NCBI RefSeq assembly: GCF_900110895.1
Contig: NZ_FOIQ01000005.1
Span: 231,222 to 295,221, forward strand
Length of the DNA: 64,000 nucleotides
Direction: 5' to 3'
Source: Prevotella aff. ruminicola Tc2-24
Lineage (GTDB): Bacteria > Bacteroidota > Bacteroidia > Bacteroidales > Bacteroidaceae
Shown in pieces: positions 9,160 through 18,102 of this stretch. The notes below the pieces were generated by a model. That model was not told where the DNA came from. It saw only the letters and a program-made list of their open reading frames with translations, and did not search any database. Every line of letters starts with the position of its first letter. Positions within the stretch are counted from its first letter, which is position 1. The position numbers were made by a program, and so were the translations under genes.

Positions 9160-10032
9160 TTATTGCATCGCCATGATGGCGTCGCGGCACTGCTCCATCA
9201 GCCACCGAGGCGTGGAGGTCGCACCACATATTCCGACGGTCTGGATACCGTCGAGCCACTCTTTCTGGATCTCGTTAGGATTCTCGATCAGACGAGTGTT
9301 GGGGTTTACGCGCAGGCACTCGTTGAAGAGCACCTTACCGTTAGAGCTCTTGCGCCCGCAGACGAAGAGGATGAGATCGTGCTTGGTGGCAAACTGCGAG
9401 ATGTTCGGCATACGGTTGGCCACGTTACGGCAGATGGTGTCGAAGCTCTTGAAGACGGCTCCAGGGGCGATATGCGACTGGATATAGTCGATGATGCGAT
9501 GGAACTCGTCGAGCGACTTCGTGGTCTGCGAGTAGAGGAAGATATCATGACTGAAGTCGAGCTTCTTCACCTCGTCGAAGTTCTCGATGACGATGGCCGT
9601 CGACTGCGTCTGACCTACGAGACCGAGCACCTCGGCATGACCTTTCTTGCCGAAGATGACGATAGAGCCTTCCCCTCTTGGGAGGTCGCGAAGGGTGTTA
9701 TACTGCGTCTTAATCCGTTTCTGGAGCTGGAGCACCACAGGACAGGTGGCATCGATAATCTCGATGTTGTTCTTGCGGGCCAGCTCATAGGTCTCTGGGG
9801 GCTCACCATGGGCCCGCAGCAGCACCTTCACGTCGTGGAGCTGGCGCAGGTCGTCGTGGTTGATGGTGATCAGACCCATCTGCCGAAGGCGCTCACACTC
9901 CATGCCGTTGTGAACGATATCGCCAAGACAGTAGAGGGTCTTTCCCTGTGCCAGTTCTTCCTCGGCTTTCTTGATGGCGGTGGTCACTCCGAAGCAGAAA
10001 CCACTGCCTTCATCTATTTCTATCTGAATCAT
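9160..10032 (-). CDS. ispH: 4-hydroxy-3-methylbut-2-enyl diphosphate reductase
   Basis: IspH catalyses the last step of the MEP isoprenoid pathway, making IPP and DMAPP with a 4Fe-4S cluster. Numbering from the Met at 10032, the three cluster cysteines are visible: C13 (GFCFGV), C97 (DATCPVV) and C201 (DTICRNV). These match the spacing of the E. coli enzyme (12, 96, 197). The active-site Glu/His/Thr environment is also seen (RAHGEPPE, SQTTKS, SSNGKVLF). At about 290 aa it is a normal single-domain length, without the S1 extension found in some bacteria. A Met four codons upstream (10044) is an alternative start. The meaB-type gene lies 31 bases upstream on the same strand. Confidence 0.96.
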   Translation of the reverse strand: MIQIEIDEGSGFCFGVTTAIKKAEEELAQGKTLYCLGDIVHNGMECERLRQMGLITINHDDLRQLHDVKVLLRAHGEPPETYELARKNNIEIIDATCPVVLQLQKRIKTQYNTLRDLPRGEGSIVIFGKKGHAEVLGLVGQTQSTAIVIENFDEVKKLDFSHDIFLYSQTTKSLDEFHRIIDYIQSHIAPGAVFKSFDTICRNVANRMPNISQFATKHDLILFVCGRKSSNGKVLFNECLRVNPNTRLIENPNEIQKEWLDGIQTVGICGATSTPRWLMEQCRDAIMAMQ

Positions 10033-10063
10033 ACTACTTATCATTTAAACACAGAGGCGCTAC

Positions 10064-11164
10064 TCATTCCTTTAGTCCGTTGAAATACTGATCCAGCAAG
10101 TCCTGCGCGGCCACGAAAGAGGTCTTCTGTCCTGCGAGGACACTCTGCTCGGCAAGAGCCAGTCGGGCTTTGATGGCAGGGTTGTTGTAGAAGTTCAGGC
10201 GCAGATGCTCGTTGATGCTCTCGTACATCCAGTATTTCGACTGTTCGTTACGACGATGATCGAAGTAGCCATTAGCCTTCACAAAGTCCACATACTCATA
10301 GATCATGTCCCATATCTCCTTCACCCCCGTACCATAGAAACCACTGTAGCAGAGCACCCTGGGTGTCCACCCGCTCTCGGGCATAGGGAAGAAATGAAGG
10401 GCATTACGGAAGTTCGTGGCAGCCATCTGACAACGATCCACATTATCGCCGTCGCACTTGTTGATGACAATGCCGTCGCTGATCTCCATGATACCACGCT
10501 TGATGCCTTGCAGCTCGTCGCCTGTCCCTGCCACCTGGATGAGCAGGAAGAAGTCGACCATCGAGTGACAGGCCGTCTCGCTCTGTCCCACACCCACGGT
10601 CTCGACGAAAATCTTATCGAAGCCCGCAGCCTCACAGAGGATAATGGTCTCGCGGGTCTTACGGGCCACACCACCCAACGAACCAGCCGACGGACTAGGA
10701 CGGATGAACGATGAGGGGTGCTGGGCCAGTTTCTCCATGCGGGTCTTATCGCCAAGGATAGAACCCTTGGTACGCTCACTGGAGGGGTCGATGGCCAGGA
10801 CGGCCAGCTTGCCGCCCTTCTCCTTCAGCACATGGATGCCAAACTCATCGATCGAGGTTGACTTTCCTGCACCTGGCACACCACTGATGCCCACCCGTAT
10901 GCTGTTGCCGCTATAGGGCAGACACTTGTTGATGACCTCCTGAGCCCGTGACTGATGGTCGGGGTTCACGCTCTCGATGAGGGTCACCGCCTGTGAGAGG
11001 ATCGTGACATCGCCCTTCAGGATGCCCTCTACCATCTCGGCCGCCGAGAGCTCCCGACGACGGAAGCGGTTGCGCTTCAGGTAGGGGTTGATGACAGGCT
11101 GCTGACTGACGCCACTGTTCACCTGCAGTCCTGCATATTCTGAGCTATTCTCTGGATGTTCCAT
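10064..11164 (-). CDS. meaB: MeaB/ArgK-type G3E GTPase (methylmalonyl-CoA mutase chaperone)
   Basis: A 366-aa P-loop GTPase. It has the Walker A GVPGAGKS at 95-102, the family motif AIDPSSERTKGSILGDKTRM, the switch region FVETVGVGQSE, and the base-recognition motif NKCD. MeaB proteins protect and reload the B12 cofactor of methylmalonyl-CoA mutase, which Prevotella uses in propionate/succinate metabolism. The mutase genes are not in this window, so the partner is inferred. The start overlaps the end of the DUF1573 gene by 20 bases, which suggests co-transcription. The order DUF1573-meaB-ispH does not itself point to a shared pathway. Confidence 0.93.
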   Translation of the reverse strand: MEHPENSSEYAGLQVNSGVSQQPVINPYLKRNRFRRRELSAAEMVEGILKGDVTILSQAVTLIESVNPDHQSRAQEVINKCLPYSGNSIRVGISGVPGAGKSTSIDEFGIHVLKEKGGKLAVLAIDPSSERTKGSILGDKTRMEKLAQHPSSFIRPSPSAGSLGGVARKTRETIILCEAAGFDKIFVETVGVGQSETACHSMVDFFLLIQVAGTGDELQGIKRGIMEISDGIVINKCDGDNVDRCQMAATNFRNALHFFPMPESGWTPRVLCYSGFYGTGVKEIWDMIYEYVDFVKANGYFDHRRNEQSKYWMYESINEHLRLNFYNNPAIKARLALAEQSVLAGQKTSFVAAQDLLDQYFNGLKE

Positions 11165-12257
11165 CTTTATGAATATGAATATTCACGACGACCTTCGAGT
11201 GGTCGGGATCGTTGGTAATCATCAGGATACGGGGACGGGTACGCACCTTACTGAGCTCATCGGCATAGCCCGTGATCTTCAAGGTGGTAGACTGTCCTGG
11301 CGCCAACTCCCGCTTGCCCAGTGTCACCTTCAGTCCACCAGTGAACATTTGCAACGAGGAGATGGTGAGAGTCGACTGTCCTGTATTCAGGAGCACCACA
11401 TCAGCCGTCTTACGCGCCTTTCCCTCGAAAGAGGTGAAGTCGATATCGGTGGTCGATATCTGCAACTGAGGAGCCAGAGCCTTACTGGTGGCATCGTAGC
11501 TCTTCAGGTCTGGCAACAGAATGGCCGACACAGGAATCTCCTTGTCGCTGCCCACCTTCTCACCGAGACGCTTAGCCAGATAGACCGTGGTCTGAGTCAA
11601 TCCGAAGTCGCGCAGCTTGTCGGAATGCAGGGTCACGGCGATAGTACCGCCTCGTCCAGGCAACAGCGTCTCTGGTGTGGCGATGGCCGAGAGATACGGG
11701 GGCAGATGCATGATGTTAGGCGTCATCGGCTTCGTACCGTTATTAAAGACATGAATCTCCTGCATGGGCGAGTCGCCCTTGTTCACGTCGTCGTACTCCA
11801 GCTCGTTTTTGTCGAGCAACAGCTCCCCCATCGACAGGGGATAGTTGCCGGCATAGTCCTGCACCTCTGTGAGCACCACACCCTTCATCGTCAGGTACAC
11901 AGGCTTCTTGGTGGCATTGCTCTTCACGGCTGCCATCTTATGGAAATGACCCAACTGACGAGCATCATAGGTCATCTTGATCTCAAACTTATCACCAGCC
12001 CCCACTTCCTTGGGATACTCCACACGGGTACAACCACAGTCGGCCTTCACACTCTCGATCACGAGCTTGCGCAATCCCTTATTCCGCAGTTCGAAGGTGG
12101 CGGTGACAGGCTGTTCGTAACCTGTTCGTCCACACTCCACCGTCGTATTGTTCACTACCAGTCGTTGGGCATATAAAGGGGTACAGGCAAAAAGGTATAA
12201 GGGTAATACGATTCCCCATTTAGTCTTTACCTTCACCTTGCAAAATACATTTCTCAT
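11145..12257 (-). CDS. Secreted DUF1573 protein
   Basis: A 370-aa protein with a signal peptide ending LFACTPLYA. It begins with a DUF1573 Ig-like module (FELRNKGLRKLVIESVKADCGCTRVEYPK, residues about 55-85), whose CGC-containing strand is diagnostic. Two further ASH/MSP-like beta-sandwich repeats follow, each with an N-x-G-x-x-P/L strand (FNNGTKPMTPNI, LLNTGQSTLTIS). The protein is probably periplasmic or surface-associated. The family has no assigned biochemical role. It lies between the alpha-2-macroglobulin and meaB genes, all on the minus strand with short gaps. Confidence 0.88.
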   Translation of the reverse strand: MRNVFCKVKVKTKWGIVLPLYLFACTPLYAQRLVVNNTTVECGRTGYEQPVTATFELRNKGLRKLVIESVKADCGCTRVEYPKEVGAGDKFEIKMTYDARQLGHFHKMAAVKSNATKKPVYLTMKGVVLTEVQDYAGNYPLSMGELLLDKNELEYDDVNKGDSPMQEIHVFNNGTKPMTPNIMHLPPYLSAIATPETLLPGRGGTIAVTLHSDKLRDFGLTQTTVYLAKRLGEKVGSDKEIPVSAILLPDLKSYDATSKALAPQLQISTTDIDFTSFEGKARKTADVVLLNTGQSTLTISSLQMFTGGLKVTLGKRELAPGQSTTLKITGYADELSKVRTRPRILMITNDPDHSKVVVNIHIHKDGTSRE

Positions 12258-12288
12258 ATAATATATAATATCCTTATTCTCTTTTTTA

Positions 12289-15200
12289 CTATTCTACTTT
12301 GATCGTTGCCGACGACGTGATGCCACGGAACTCTGGGGCATAGGCGCACTCGACGACACAAGTGCCCGTCTCGTAGGTTCCTGCACGATCAACATAATAC
12401 TCCGTCTCGATGACGTGCGTGCCCTTCGACAGCAGGTCATAATAATAGTTGGTGGTATTGTCGCGCGGCGTCACATAGCCACCATTATGGTAGCCACTCA
12501 ACTGATGGACGGGCTCCAGACAAGCCGCCCGTTTGTCGATCACCTGTACGAAGTCGTAGTCACGGTCGGCCGTGATGGTGAGGCGTATCTTCACACGATC
12601 GCCCACAGCAAACACAGGGCTATTGGGTTTGTCGTCGCCCAGGGTTATTGGCCCTTCGACAGGCTCAGGGACCGTATCAGCGTTCGACAGGCCCTTCGAC
12701 AGGCTCAGGGACCGTGATACTGGGAGGATCTCACGTTTGATGGTGAGACCGCTGGCAGCGTCGACGATATTCTTCGTTGCCTGAGTGAACTGCACATAGA
12801 CAGCCCCCCACGACGTTCCCTCTGAGGTCTTGCTGATCGAGAGCTGCTTACTCTTCTCAGGCACGCTGGTCTTCACATAGCCGATGGCGGCCGTAGCCTT
12901 GGGCAGCTCCAGCACCTTCCCATCCACCTTGACGGTGGCTTTCTCGGCATCGAGCCTCAGGGGTTTGGAATCCTGTCCCTGTTCTCCCAGGAAAGCATAG
13001 ACAGCATCCACACTGTTGAGAGGGGTGTCCCATGCCTGGGTGCGCTTCGACTGGAGCAGCCAGCGCTGCATCTCCTCGATGGTCTGACGATCATCGGGCG
13101 TGAGCCGCTGCAGGGCCTCGATGGCCATCGTCTGAGTAGGAATGCGATAGTCGAACCATGAATAGCCGGCCCGTGGTGTGTCGTAGTATCGACCCATCTC
13201 CTCACGATAGACAGTATATTCCTTCAACGACTGCGCATATTCTGTCGCACGACGAGGATCGCTCTTCGACAGGATCACGGCCGTCATCGCCTTCTCGTAG
13301 ATCGGCTGACTTGTGATATCTTTCTTCAGGAGCTTCAGCAGATAACTGTTGGCACTCTGCACATCGGCAGGCAACTGGCGCCCGTCGAGCGTACAGAGGT
13401 AGAGCCACTGGAGGGCCTTGAGACTGGGGAAGGACACCTCGTTGCCTTTCTTTTCCCACTTCTTGAGCTCTGCCACCTCCTTGACAATCTCACGCCCCAT
13501 GAACACGAAAGCGGTGTTCAGCATCTCCTTTGTCTCCGTCTGTGTGCCCGTCATGGCATTCAGACGTACCAGCATTTCACTGACAGAGACGGTCATATAG
13601 AACGAGCCCGGCATGTCTGGCCACCACGACCAACTGCCATCCGAGCGCTGTAACTGTCTCATCTTGTTGAGGGCCTTATCCAGACGGTTCTGCATCACGT
13701 TCTCATCGAAGAAATCGACCAGACGTTGCTTCTGTTCCGTCTCACGATCGGCATCCATCACCCAAGGGGTTTCGTTGAGCACGATGGTCTTCAGCTCCTG
13801 GTTCTTCTCGAGCTGAGACACGAGCGAGCCACGTTGACTGAGCTTATCGAAGTCCTGTGCCCTATCGACAGACGCAGGCGCTGTGAGTTCCTGGCGCCAG
13901 AGGTCGAAGGCCGTCTTGGCCTGCGGATTCTGTGCAAGGATATATTGTCCCAGACTGTTGGCATAGTAGGAAGCAGCCTGAGAGATCGCATTCTCCTCGA
14001 CAGGCTTGCCGAGCACAGGCAGAGCCTGGATCATCAGCCATGTCGGATTATTGGTATATTCGAAGGTCACCTTACCCTGCGCAGCATCAGCCGGCATCAG
14101 GGCGGCGATATCAATGGTCTTCGTACCCGTCTGATGCTGGGTGACAGGCATCGTCACCGTGACGCGCTCTGTAGCAGGCAGTATGGGCAGGTAGTGCTGC
14201 TCGCCATCGCTGAAGTCCTCTCCACTCACGGTGGTCTCACAGATCAGGAGAGAAACATTGAACTTTGAACTCTGAGCTTTGAGCTTTGAGCTTTGAGACT
14301 GGAGCATGGAAGACTGGACCTTGAAGGTGACGGGCACTGTGGCACCAGCCTCAACATCCACCTCCTGTGCCAGTCCGATGATCACGGCCTCTGTCTCAGG
14401 ATGACGGAGACGGAGACGAGCCACTCCCTTCAGCCTCTTCTCGCTCGTGTTGATCACACGTGCTGTGATGGTGACCTCGTCGCCCTCACGGACAAAGCGT
14501 GGCACGTTCGGCTGTATCATCACATCCTTCTTCGCGACAGTCGATGCCTCGATACGGCCGTAGCGCAGATCACGGGTGTGGGCCAGTCCGAGGAAGTGCC
14601 AGGTGGTCAGACTCTCGGGCAGGGTGAACTTCAGGGCTATACGCCCCTCCTTATCCGTCACAAGCTGCGGATAGAAGAAAGCCGTCTCGTTGAGGTTCTC
14701 ACGTATCTGAACGGTCTCGGGCATCTCATCACCGTCTGCGGCTTCAGCAGCCAAGACCTCATTATCTCCCTCATCATTTCCAGCAACCGCGAACGACTCC
14801 TTTGACTTGTATATGGCACCGTCCGTCCTGTTACCGCGTGCGACCCCATAGCCTACGACGGCCACCTCGTTGAGAACAGGCATGTCCTCATCGAACAAAT
14901 CCATGGCCATATCATACTCTTCCATATAGTTGGTCGCTCTTGTCTTGAATCTGATGCCACGATATCCATACGTATAATCACTGCTAAGATGGAGCCGATT
15001 GATAAACCGACTCAGTGACAGGGCACTCCAGTGATAGTTGTCAACTTTCTGAGAACTGTGATCCTCTATCGACGAACGGCGATCAAACCCCCAGTAGGTA
15101 CTTGGCAGGGAGAGCCAAGGGGTGGGATCGAAATGCCACGAAAGCTTTGTCAACTGATCCAGGCTTTGGTCATAGAGCGTAGCCATCAGCTGCGCATCGA

Positions 15201-18003
15201 CAGGGCGCCCCTCAGGATCCTTCACGGTGAGCGTCCACTCCTCCTGCTGACCAGGGGTGAGACGATCGCGGAAGGTGGTCCACTGCAACTGGAGCTTCTT
15301 CTCGGGCAAGGGTCGTCTGATCTCTGCCCGATGGGTATAGCAATGCCCCTCCTTCACCCAAGCGAAGGTGTACAACAGACCGTCGCCATATGCCTCCTGA
15401 TAGGTGGCCTTGATATTCAGCAACTGGTTACTCTTATCGACGAAGCCCTGCTCGATGATCTTTTCTCCAGCAAAGACACTATATACGATATGCACATCCT
15501 GGGCAGAAGAACCCACCTGGATGGTGACGGGCGAGCCGTCGTTGGGGAACTGGGTGGCCGACTGCCAGAACCAGTCGTCTGTCTCAACGGCTGGCACCTC
15601 GTCGTCGACAGAGAACACCACGAACTCACGATGGATGGTGTCGCCCTCACAGACGGCGTCGAGCGTATGCTTACCTGAGCGCCTGTCAAGCGTCGTGAGG
15701 GAAAGGAGCGAATTGGTCTTCACGGTCTGCCAAGCACCGTCATCCATCCGATACCGCACCTCGGCATCGATATCCTTGCCTGCGGCATTCAACAGATGGA
15801 AGGTGACGGCAGGCATCTCCTCATTCAGGATCTTCTCAGGCAGATCGACGGTCAGCGACTTCTCACGGTTACCTAAAGGCAGCAACAACTCACCATAATG
15901 GGTCTCACCGCCCTGATCCGTCACATCGGCCACCACCACGAAGTTATAGAACATCGGATAGGAGGTCTCAGGAACCTCCAGAGGAACCTTCACCTCGAAG
16001 GTACCATCGCTCTCGGCCTCCGTCTCACCAGAGGCGATCTGCTCGTCGCCACGACTATAACCCAATGTCGCGGTTTCGTAATAACGACAGAACGACATCC
16101 ACCAGAAGGCCGTGCGCCGCATGACACGATACGCCACCTTAGCGCCCTGTACTGGCACACCGGCATAACTCAGGGCCGTGGCCTTCACGGTGATGGTGTC
16201 ACCAGCCCGATAGGCTTCCTGATAGTCGTCGAAGTCGACATGGAAGGTAGGCCGCTTGTATTCCTCCACTCGGATCATCTGACGATTGTTTCCCACCTGT
16301 ATGTGGAAACGACCCGTCAGCGCCGACGACGGCAGGAAGAAGTCGACAGCCACCTTACCATAGTCGTCTGTCACCACCTCTTTCTTCTCCAGTTCCCGAT
16401 CATTGGCATCGCGCAAGATGACCGTCAGCGCCTTTCCCGAACAGACACCCTGGTTGCAGTCCTTGCTCGTGCGATAGACCAAGGCGGACACATGGACCGT
16501 CTGACCAGGACGATAGATGGCCCGATCCGTGAAGATAGAGATCTGGTCGACCTCCGACGCACGGTCATAGAAATTATAACAATCGTATCTTGAGAACTCT
16601 GGACAGGCTCTGTCCGTATCAGTATAGGCAAACACATCACGATAGCGACACGACTTCTTGCTCTTGAGGATATACTCACCGTTGACATCTGTCTCCGCAT
16701 CGAAGGCCTCCTCTTCGGTAGAACCTGCGCTTTCCTTGAAACGCAGATTGGCATCCTTCAAGGGCTGACCCGTCGTGGCATTGACGACCACATAGCGTGC
16801 GCCCTCACCCTCCGGCAGGGCCTCAACCATCGTATAGACATCCGTCACATGATACAGCCGGCGGATGGGTTGTGTGGCAGGCTTCGTCTTGAACTCCACC
16901 ATATATACCCCCGCAGGCAGTCCTTCGAGCGTCAGGGAGTCCTCAAAGAGCTGATAGGGCTGTTTCCCCGTATACTCACGTGTCTGTTTACAGGCGACAC
17001 CCGACAACAGAGGCACGATCTCCTGATAGTCCTCTTCATAACGGGGGTCTTTATCAAGATCGCCATCAGCCTTCGTACGGTACACCGTCATCGTGAGCGA
17101 CGAGATATTACGTATATTCTTCAACGAGACCTTCTGGGCGCGCTGTGGCAGCCACACCTCATGGTCGATATCGACATAATAGCTGGGACGTGTCAGTCGC
17201 ACCATCGCGTTCCGCAGGATGTTCATCCGCTTCCAATCACCCCAACGGCTCAGTGCCTTCTGGAGATAGTCGGCCTTTGCTGCGACATCTGCATCAGAGT
17301 CGCCCAAGGTCTTCGACAGATGGTTATACTTAACGATGGCCAGTTCACCAGCCTCCTGCAGATCGCCATAGCGCTCGATGAGGGAGTCGATCTGCTCCAG
17401 CGGTGCCTCTCTGTATGCCTCGGCTGCCGTGACACATGCCGCACGACGGTTACCTGCCTTCGTATAGAAATCGTGTAGTATCTGATACTCTCCGAGCTCA
17501 TAGCCCACCACACTGAGCATATCGTGCAGGAAGATCCTGGAGTCGAAGCCGACGCTCACGAACGGCGTATAAGTATCATCCTTCACCCGGCTCAGCTTCT
17601 GGCAGAGCTCGTCCGTGAGCACCGGCTTCTCGACCGTCATCTCCAGACTCGGGTTCGAATCGGCGAGACGATAGAGTACCGTCTGCCACACCGTCTTGAG
17701 CACCTCGTCCTTCGCAGTCTCACAGCGCTGCTGCATCCGCTCCACGGCAGGCTTCAGCGAGTCGGGGGCGATCTCTGCCATCACCTGGGCTCCCAACAGC
17801 TCAGCCTTCATCAGCTGACCGTAGGCTTTCTCCTTCTCGGCCTTCGACATAATCTGCTGCAGAACAGCATACTCCGTCCGCGGCAGGTTCTTGTTCTCCG
17901 CCGTCGTCGCTTTCTTCCAGAGTTCCTTGTATGTCTGACCAAGTAATCCCATCGGCATTGTTGTCAGCACAATGATCAAAGCAAAGACACTTTTCCTCAT
18001 CAT
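12289..18003 (-). CDS. Giant alpha-2-macroglobulin family protein, thioester-less, with repeat insertions
   Basis: A 1904-aa exported protein (signal MMRKSVFALIIVLTTMPMGLLG). An MG2-type domain lies near residues 488-600 (FTDRAIYRPGQTVHVSALVYR). The core A2M domain is near 1108 (FFYPQLVTDKEG … LPESLTTWHFLGLAHTRDLRYG), with a helical thioester-like domain after about 1315. The thioester CxEQ is absent: the equivalent place reads LGKPVEENAISQAASYY. Bacterial A2Ms are thought to trap proteases in the envelope; loss of the thioester occurs in one known branch. Odd features are a SusC-like NEVAVVGYGVARGN near 1048, a low-complexity QSSKLKAQSSKF insert near 1234, and a PEPVEG-repeat insert near 1771. 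It is transcribed from a TACCTTTG promoter (18038-18045). Confidence 0.93.
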   Translation of the reverse strand: MMRKSVFALIIVLTTMPMGLLGQTYKELWKKATTAENKNLPRTEYAVLQQIMSKAEKEKAYGQLMKAELLGAQVMAEIAPDSLKPAVERMQQRCETAKDEVLKTVWQTVLYRLADSNPSLEMTVEKPVLTDELCQKLSRVKDDTYTPFVSVGFDSRIFLHDMLSVVGYELGEYQILHDFYTKAGNRRAACVTAAEAYREAPLEQIDSLIERYGDLQEAGELAIVKYNHLSKTLGDSDADVAAKADYLQKALSRWGDWKRMNILRNAMVRLTRPSYYVDIDHEVWLPQRAQKVSLKNIRNISSLTMTVYRTKADGDLDKDPRYEEDYQEIVPLLSGVACKQTREYTGKQPYQLFEDSLTLEGLPAGVYMVEFKTKPATQPIRRLYHVTDVYTMVEALPEGEGARYVVVNATTGQPLKDANLRFKESAGSTEEEAFDAETDVNGEYILKSKKSCRYRDVFAYTDTDRACPEFSRYDCYNFYDRASEVDQISIFTDRAIYRPGQTVHVSALVYRTSKDCNQGVCSGKALTVILRDANDRELEKKEVVTDDYGKVAVDFFLPSSALTGRFHIQVGNNRQMIRVEEYKRPTFHVDFDDYQEAYRAGDTITVKATALSYAGVPVQGAKVAYRVMRRTAFWWMSFCRYYETATLGYSRGDEQIASGETEAESDGTFEVKVPLEVPETSYPMFYNFVVVADVTDQGGETHYGELLLPLGNREKSLTVDLPEKILNEEMPAVTFHLLNAAGKDIDAEVRYRMDDGAWQTVKTNSLLSLTTLDRRSGKHTLDAVCEGDTIHREFVVFSVDDEVPAVETDDWFWQSATQFPNDGSPVTIQVGSSAQDVHIVYSVFAGEKIIEQGFVDKSNQLLNIKATYQEAYGDGLLYTFAWVKEGHCYTHRAEIRRPLPEKKLQLQWTTFRDRLTPGQQEEWTLTVKDPEGRPVDAQLMATLYDQSLDQLTKLSWHFDPTPWLSLPSTYWGFDRRSSIEDHSSQKVDNYHWSALSLSRFINRLHLSSDYTYGYRGIRFKTRATNYMEEYDMAMDLFDEDMPVLNEVAVVGYGVARGNRTDGAIYKSKESFAVAGNDEGDNEVLAAEAADGDEMPETVQIRENLNETAFFYPQLVTDKEGRIALKFTLPESLTTWHFLGLAHTRDLRYGRIEASTVAKKDVMIQPNVPRFVREGDEVTITARVINTSEKRLKGVARLRLRHPETEAVIIGLAQEVDVEAGATVPVTFKVQSSMLQSQSSKLKAQSSKFNVSLLICETTVSGEDFSDGEQHYLPILPATERVTVTMPVTQHQTGTKTIDIAALMPADAAQGKVTFEYTNNPTWLMIQALPVLGKPVEENAISQAASYYANSLGQYILAQNPQAKTAFDLWRQELTAPASVDRAQDFDKLSQRGSLVSQLEKNQELKTIVLNETPWVMDADRETEQKQRLVDFFDENVMQNRLDKALNKMRQLQRSDGSWSWWPDMPGSFYMTVSVSEMLVRLNAMTGTQTETKEMLNTAFVFMGREIVKEVAELKKWEKKGNEVSFPSLKALQWLYLCTLDGRQLPADVQSANSYLLKLLKKDITSQPIYEKAMTAVILSKSDPRRATEYAQSLKEYTVYREEMGRYYDTPRAGYSWFDYRIPTQTMAIEALQRLTPDDRQTIEEMQRWLLQSKRTQAWDTPLNSVDAVYAFLGEQGQDSKPLRLDAEKATVKVDGKVLELPKATAAIGYVKTSVPEKSKQLSISKTSEGTSWGAVYVQFTQATKNIVDAASGLTIKREILPVSRSLSLSKGLSNADTVPEPVEGPITLGDDKPNSPVFAVGDRVKIRLTITADRDYDFVQVIDKRAACLEPVHQLSGYHNGGYVTPRDNTTNYYYDLLSKGTHVIETEYYVDRAGTYETGTCVVECAYAPEFRGITSSATIKVE
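12651..12714. repeat. PEPVEG-type dispersed repeats inside the A2M gene
   Basis: Two copies of CTTCGACAGGCTCAGGGACC sit in tandem within the coding sequence and keep it open. They encode SLSLSKG and VPEPVEG in different frames. The same element is intergenic at 3578-3693 and 41281-41400. Confidence 0.85.
14256..14299. repeat. 7-base tandem repeat inside the A2M gene
   Basis: Degenerate repeats of AGCTTTG/AACTTTG keep the reading frame open and encode the Q-S-S-K-rich peptide near residue 1234. The style is like the short tandem repeats between genes elsewhere in the window. Confidence 0.75.
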
Positions 18004-18037
18004 GGTGTTACTGAATTATTCCTTTAATACATTTATG

Positions 18038-18045
18038 CAAAGGTA
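18038..18045 (-). promoter_or_regulatory. -7 element for the A2M gene
   Basis: On the minus strand it reads TACCTTTG, matching the Bacteroidetes TAnnTTTG consensus, 35 bases upstream of the A2M start. It is divergent from the promoter at 18066-18097. Confidence 0.6.
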
Positions 18046-18065
18046 AAGGTTTTTTTTGAAATTCA

Positions 18066-18097
18066 TTTGGAATTTATGAAATATTATATTACTTTTG
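18066..18097 (+). promoter_or_regulatory. Full Bacteroidetes promoter for the acyl-CoA synthetase gene
   Basis: A -33 TTTG (18066-18069) is followed 20 bases later by the -7 element TACTTTTG (18090-18097). Transcription would start close to the ATG at 18103. The upstream in-frame Met at 18067 lies inside the promoter and cannot be the start. Confidence 0.65.
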
Positions 18098-18102
18098 CAC
18101 CT

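Noticed and set aside
13960..14070. Possible thioester site in the alpha-2-macroglobulin
   Set aside because: The expected CxEQ is replaced by the segment around EENAISQAASYY; there is no Cys at the right place.
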